A stretch of DNA of 9,241 nt from DASZGI01 sp035938995 (GTDB lineage: Bacteria > Actinomycetota > Actinomycetes > Streptomycetales > Catenulisporaceae): NCBI RefSeq assembly GCF_035938995.1, contig NZ_DASZGI010000132.1, positions 1-9,241 of the forward strand, given 5' to 3'. Made by a program: the position numbers and the translations under genes. The notes under the pieces are model-generated. The model was not told where the DNA came from. It saw nothing but the letters and a program-made list of their open reading frames with translations, and searched no databases. Shown here piece after piece: positions 6,827 through 9,241 of this stretch (position 1 is the first letter of the stretch; every line of letters begins with the position of its first letter).

Positions 6827-6855
6827 TTGACACGTCTGGATTCCTGCCATACACA
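6827..6855 (+). promoter_or_regulatory. Predicted sigma-70/HrdB-type promoter
   Basis: A perfect -35 TTGACA (6827-6832), a 17-nt spacer and a -10-like TACACA (6850-6855) predict a start near 6861-6863. The only sizeable plus-strand gene downstream is the GH3 gene at 7475, so the leader would be about 610 nt. It could instead drive a small RNA. Confidence 0.5.
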
Positions 6856-6865
6856 TCGAGTGTTC

Positions 6866-6879
6866 GGAGAGCGCTCTCC
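6866..6879. promoter_or_regulatory. 14-bp palindrome, likely LacI-family operator
   Basis: GGAGAGCGCTCTCC is a perfect palindrome centred on the CpG step of AGCGCT. It differs by one base per half-site in the core from the CebR/CelR operator TGGGAGCGCTCCCA that controls cellulose/cellobiose genes in actinomycetes. It lies 10 nt after the predicted -10, where a bound repressor would block transcription. The link to the GH3 gene about 600 nt downstream is inferred. Confidence 0.55.
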
Positions 6880-7010
6880 CACACCCGCGAGACGACGTCC
6901 GGGGCGCTGAACGGCCGCTTTGTAGCCGTCGGTCCGCGATGTCTCGCTGCCACCGAGCTCTTCAACCGAGATCGATTCGCGCGTCGGCGGGGCGCCGAAG
7001 GGACAGCAGC

Positions 7011-7115
7011 ATGATCGTCACACTGCAAGTCGGCCGGGGGACCGGCCGACCGGCGCGGGGCCGACATCCGGCCGATCCGCGCGGCCCCGCCCCGCGGCCC
7101 GCCGCGAGCGGGTAG
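7011..7115 (+). CDS. Possible Arg/Pro-rich mini-gene (34 aa), doubtful
   Basis: ATG 7011 follows AAGGGA by 7 nt, and the frame closes at TAG 7113-7115. The product (MIVTLQVGRGTGRPARG...) is basic and Pro/Gly-rich with no recognised family. The frame coincides with two GC hairpins, so its composition may simply reflect the hairpins. It could be a leader peptide in the GH3 transcript or chance. Confidence 0.15.
   Translation: MIVTLQVGRGTGRPARGRHPADPRGPAPRPAASG
7029..7090. terminator. Two adjacent GC-rich hairpins
   Basis: Hairpin 1 is GTCGGCCGG-GGGA-CCGGCCGAC (7029-7050; 9-bp perfect stem, 4-nt loop). Hairpin 2 pairs GCGGGGCCG (7055-7063) with CGGCCCCGC (7082-7090). There is no T-tract, as is often the case in actinomycetes. 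They could terminate or attenuate the transcript from the 6827 promoter. Confidence 0.35.
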
Positions 7116-7382
7116 TCGCCACCGACGCGGCAGCACCAACAGCTTCAATGGCCGCCGCCTGCTAAAACGCCTCGGTGCCCCGGCATCTGGCTGCCGAGCG
7201 TCAGGCCGTTGCGGCCCTGTTGATGGCGGGGCCGGCTCGACGATTCACCCGGTCCAGACCTGAGGAGCGGATAGCGGCGCCCGGTCGCCGGCATCCGCAC
7301 CCTCGACCTCAGTCTGCGCCCTGCGCGTCCGACCGTACCGGCCGCGCATGCGTCGGCTGGCCGCGGCTGCCCGGAATCAGGC

Positions 7383-7436
7383 CCCGGCCTCGCCCGGCCG
7401 ACCCACCGACCCACCGACTGGCCGGGCGAGGCCGGG
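7383..7436. terminator. Long perfect inverted repeat (17-bp stem), terminator or attenuator
   Basis: CCCGGCCTCGCCCGGCC (7383-7399) pairs perfectly with 7420-7436 across a 20-nt loop made of two GACCCACC units plus GACT. It ends 38 nt before the GH3 ATG. It would form a very stable hairpin in any RNA reading through to that gene. There is no T-tract. Alternatives are a protein-binding dyad or a mobile repeat. Confidence 0.55.
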
Positions 7437-7463
7437 CCGTCGAAGAAGAAGATCAGGCACCTG

Positions 7464-7469
7464 AAGGGA
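7464..7469 (+). promoter_or_regulatory. Ribosome binding site of the GH3 gene
   Basis: AAGGGA lies 5 nt before ATG 7475. An ATG at 7470 is followed at once by CAA-TGA and is ignored. Confidence 0.6.
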
Positions 7470-7474
7470 ATGCA

Positions 7475-9241
7475 ATGAGGCATCTCACCCTCCTGCGGCC
7501 GCCTGCGCGCGGCCGGTCGCGACCGCCGCGCCGTCGGCCTGTGTTCCGCGCGCTGCTCGCGGTCGCGGCGCTGTCCGCCTTGTCGCTGGCCGGTGCGCGC
7601 ACCACGGCCTTCGCCGCCACCGACGCCCCCTTCGGTGGCACCGCAGCCGCTGTGCCTGGCACGGTTCAGGCGGCGAACTACGACACCGGCGGTCAAGGTG
7701 TGGCGTACAACGTCACCTCGACCAACGGCAGCGCCAACAGTTACCGCTCCGACGGCGTCGATCTCGAGGTCACTGCGGACACGCAGGACACCAGCCCGGC
7801 CGGTGGCGCCGACGACATCGGCTGGACGACCGTCGGGCAGTGGTTCAAGTACACGGTCAACGTCGCCACCGCGGGCACGTACAGCGTCGCCTTCCGACTC
7901 GCGTCGCCATACGGGATCACCGACGCGCTGCACATCGCCAACGCATCCGGCACCAACCTGAGCGGCGCGGTCGCAGTTCCGAACACCGGTGGGTATCAGA
8001 CCTGGACCACCGTCGACGCCAGCGTCACCCTGCCAGCCGGCCAGCAGACGCTGACCATCGATCAGGACTCGAACGGCTGGAATATCCACTACCTGGCATT
8101 CACCCTGAGCTCGGGTGGCGGCGGAGGCGGATCGGGCGGTGACCAGCCCTTCGGCGGCACGCCGGCGCCCGTGCCTGGCACGGTGCAGGCGGCGAACTAC
8201 GACACTGGCGGCCAGGGTGTCGCCTACAACGTCGCCGCGACCAACGGCACCGCGAACGGCTACCGCTCCGACGGTGTCGATCTTGAGGCTACCGCGGACA
8301 CGCAGGACACTTCCGCGGCTGGCGGCACGTACGACCTGGGCTGGACGGCAGCGGGGCAGTGGTTCAAATACACCGTCGAGGTGTCCACGGCCGGGACCTA
8401 CACGGTCAGCTTCAGGGTGGCCGCGCCCGGCGCGGTCAGCGACGCGCTACACATCGCCAACTCCTCTGGCGCCAACCTGAGTGGCGCGGTCGGCGTTCCA
8501 AGCACCGGCGGGTATCAGACCTGGACTACGGTCACCGCCAGCGTCACCCTGGCAGCCGGCGCGCAGACGCTCACCGTCGACCAGGACGCTGCCGGCTGGA
8601 ACCTGCACTACCTTGCCTTCACTCAGGGCGGCGGCGGAGGCGGAGGCGGCGGGGGCGGCGGTGTGCCCGAATACTGCGGCTACCAGGATCTCGCCCTCGA
8701 CCAGCCGACTACGGCCTCCTCGACCTATTCCCCCACCGCCAACCAGCCGTCCGCCGCGACCGACGGCAACCCTGGTACCCGCTGGGAAAGCGCGTACAGC
8801 AACCCGCAGTGGCTCGAGGTCGACCTCGGGTCCCAGATCCAGATCTGCGGCGCCGGTCTGCTCTGGGAGGCCGCGTACGCCTCGGCGTTCCAGATCCAGG
8901 TGTCCACCGACAACGCGAACTGGAACACGGTCTACTCCACCACCACTGGCACCGGCGGGAGCGAGTCGTTCACCTTCTCGGCGACCGGCCGCTACATCCG
9001 GGTGTACGCCACGGTGCGTGCGACCCAGTGGGGCGACTCGATCTTCGAGTTCGACGTCTACGGCATGACCACGGTCCAGCCGCTCAGCGGCGGCAACGGC
9101 AACGGCGGCAACGGGGTCTGCCCGTGGGTCGGCTCCACCGCGCCGGTCTCCCAGCGGGTCCAGCAGGTGCTCAACACCATGGACCAGTCGGAGGAGTTCA
9201 CGCTGCTCTCCGGCGACGGCGGCTCGAGTTACATCGGCCAG
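7475..9241 (+). CDS. Secreted GH3 beta-glucosidase-type enzyme with 2x CBM6 and CBM32, 3'-truncated by window
   Basis: The frame is open for 589 codons to the window edge, so only the 5' part is seen. Order: signal peptide (Arg-rich n-region 8-25, core FRALLAVAALSALSLAGA, likely cleavage near AFA-A, 45-48); CBM6-like domain 1 (about 50-212); Gly/Ser linker; CBM6-like domain 2 (about 223-384); 12-Gly linker (385-396); CBM32/F5-8C domain (about 399-531, Cys401 and the QIC cysteine may pair); Gly/Asn linker; then CPWVGSTAPVSQRVQQVL (549-566) and a TMDQSEEFTLLSGDG stretch. This is the usual beginning of a GH3 N-terminal barrel ('RV..LL..MT..EK..LL.G'). GH3 enzymes release glucose or other sugars from beta-linked oligosaccharides with a retaining mechanism. 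The nucleophile Asp lies beyond the window, so substrate cannot be judged. Both CBM6 copies read QAANYD where QAEDYD-like is usual. Control may be through the promoter-operator at 6827-6879. Confidence 0.88.
   Translation, partial: MRHLTLLRPPARGRSRPPRRRPVFRALLAVAALSALSLAGARTTAFAATDAPFGGTAAAVPGTVQAANYDTGGQGVAYNVTSTNGSANSYRSDGVDLEVTADTQDTSPAGGADDIGWTTVGQWFKYTVNVATAGTYSVAFRLASPYGITDALHIANASGTNLSGAVAVPNTGGYQTWTTVDASVTLPAGQQTLTIDQDSNGWNIHYLAFTLSSGGGGGGSGGDQPFGGTPAPVPGTVQAANYDTGGQGVAYNVAATNGTANGYRSDGVDLEATADTQDTSAAGGTYDLGWTAAGQWFKYTVEVSTAGTYTVSFRVAAPGAVSDALHIANSSGANLSGAVGVPSTGGYQTWTTVTASVTLAAGAQTLTVDQDAAGWNLHYLAFTQGGGGGGGGGGGGVPEYCGYQDLALDQPTTASSTYSPTANQPSAATDGNPGTRWESAYSNPQWLEVDLGSQIQICGAGLLWEAAYASAFQIQVSTDNANWNTVYSTTTGTGGSESFTFSATGRYIRVYATVRATQWGDSIFEFDVYGMTTVQPLSGGNGNGGNGVCPWVGSTAPVSQRVQQVLNTMDQSEEFTLLSGDGGSSYIGQ
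7622..8626 (+). repeat. In-frame tandem duplication of the CBM6 domain
   Basis: The copies (about 7622-8110 and 8141-8626) are offset by 519 nt (173 codons). In the 63-nt block 7652-7714 against 8171-8233 six bases differ, all synonymous by my reading, and 21 residues are identical. Shared motifs include SYRSDGVDLE or GYRSDGVDLE, GQWFKYTV, DALHIAN, NLSGAV and TGGYQTWTTV. Confidence 0.85.

Larger units (their letters stand above)
6656..7474. other. Long gene-poor region upstream of the GH3 gene
   Basis: This 819-nt stretch has no convincing gene. It contains a sigma-70-like promoter (6827-6855), a 14-bp palindrome (6866-6879), an Arg-rich mini-frame (7011-7115) overlapping two short GC hairpins (7029-7050, 7055-7090), and a long hairpin (7383-7436). 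A minus-strand frame starting at 6856 (MCMAGIQTCQACG...) has a CxxC but mixed third-position composition and runs antisense through the 101-aa gene. At best it is a relic. From 7116 to 7382 I see nothing recognisable. Confidence 0.5.

Noticed and set aside
6443..6856. Minus-strand frame with a CxxC motif (CQACG) near its start
   Set aside because: It runs antisense through the 101-aa gene and lacks strong third-position G/C bias. No family is recognised. A short relic near 6690-6856 cannot be excluded.
7145..8089. A 314-codon minus-strand frame over the GH3 start
   Set aside because: It opposes the signal peptide and first CBM6 domain of the GH3 gene, and its translation is of the mirror-frame type.
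1..9241. CRISPR array, tRNA or rRNA genes, phage genes
   Set aside because: No regular spaced repeats, no tRNA cloverleaf or rRNA stretch and no phage-type proteins were seen on either strand.

Overview
The window is high-GC DNA (strong G/C at third codon positions, Shine-Dalgarno-type starts, long spurious antisense reading frames), most consistent with a soil filamentous actinomycete of the Streptomyces/Catenulispora type. The genus cannot be fixed from the sequence alone. Two large secreted carbohydrate-active proteins dominate, separated by IS remnants and a regulatory-looking intergenic region.

Layout. (1) 27-959, minus strand: a 310-aa cytoplasmic protein of a family common in actinomycetes, with residues that look like a PD-(D/E)XK nuclease-type core. 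(2) 960-1560: an intergenic stretch holding a decayed ISAzo13-like transposase fragment (1170-1325) and a possible ECF-type promoter. (3) 1561-5529, plus strand: a 1322-aa secreted galactose oxidase (copper-radical oxidase, AA5-like). It has an N-terminal CBM32/discoidin domain, a seven-bladed Kelch propeller with all copper and Tyr-Cys cofactor residues of the Fusarium enzyme, its C-terminal beta domain, then a LamG-like domain and two tandem concanavalin-A-like (DUF1349-like) repeats. (4) 5534-6151: a lipoprotein starting 4 nt after the oxidase stop, so probably co-translated. (5) 6150-6310: debris of two transposases on opposite strands, running into (6) a 101-aa small membrane protein at 6350-6655. 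(7) 6656-7474: a gene-poor stretch with a good promoter (TTGACA-N17-TACACA), a perfect 14-bp LacI-family-style palindrome at its expected +1 (GGAGAGCGCTCTCC), and strong GC-rich hairpins. (8) 7475 to the window end: the 5' part of a secreted glycoside hydrolase (two CBM6 repeats, a glycine linker, a CBM32, then the start of a GH3 beta-glucosidase-type catalytic domain). It runs off the edge with no stop codon in view.

How they fit together. The oxidase and the GH3 enzyme are both exported and carry sugar-binding modules, so the region looks like an accessory polysaccharide-utilisation neighbourhood. The oxidase would oxidise C6 of terminal galactose and release H2O2 outside the cell. The membrane-anchored lipoprotein may assist or respond to it. 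The GH3 enzyme may be induced through a LacI-type repressor. That the two enzymes act on one substrate is inference. I did not find a clearly new multi-gene system. The most notable items are the complete fungal-type galactose oxidase site in a bacterial multi-domain protein, the coupled lipoprotein, the remote promoter-operator, and the nuclease-like motif in the first gene.
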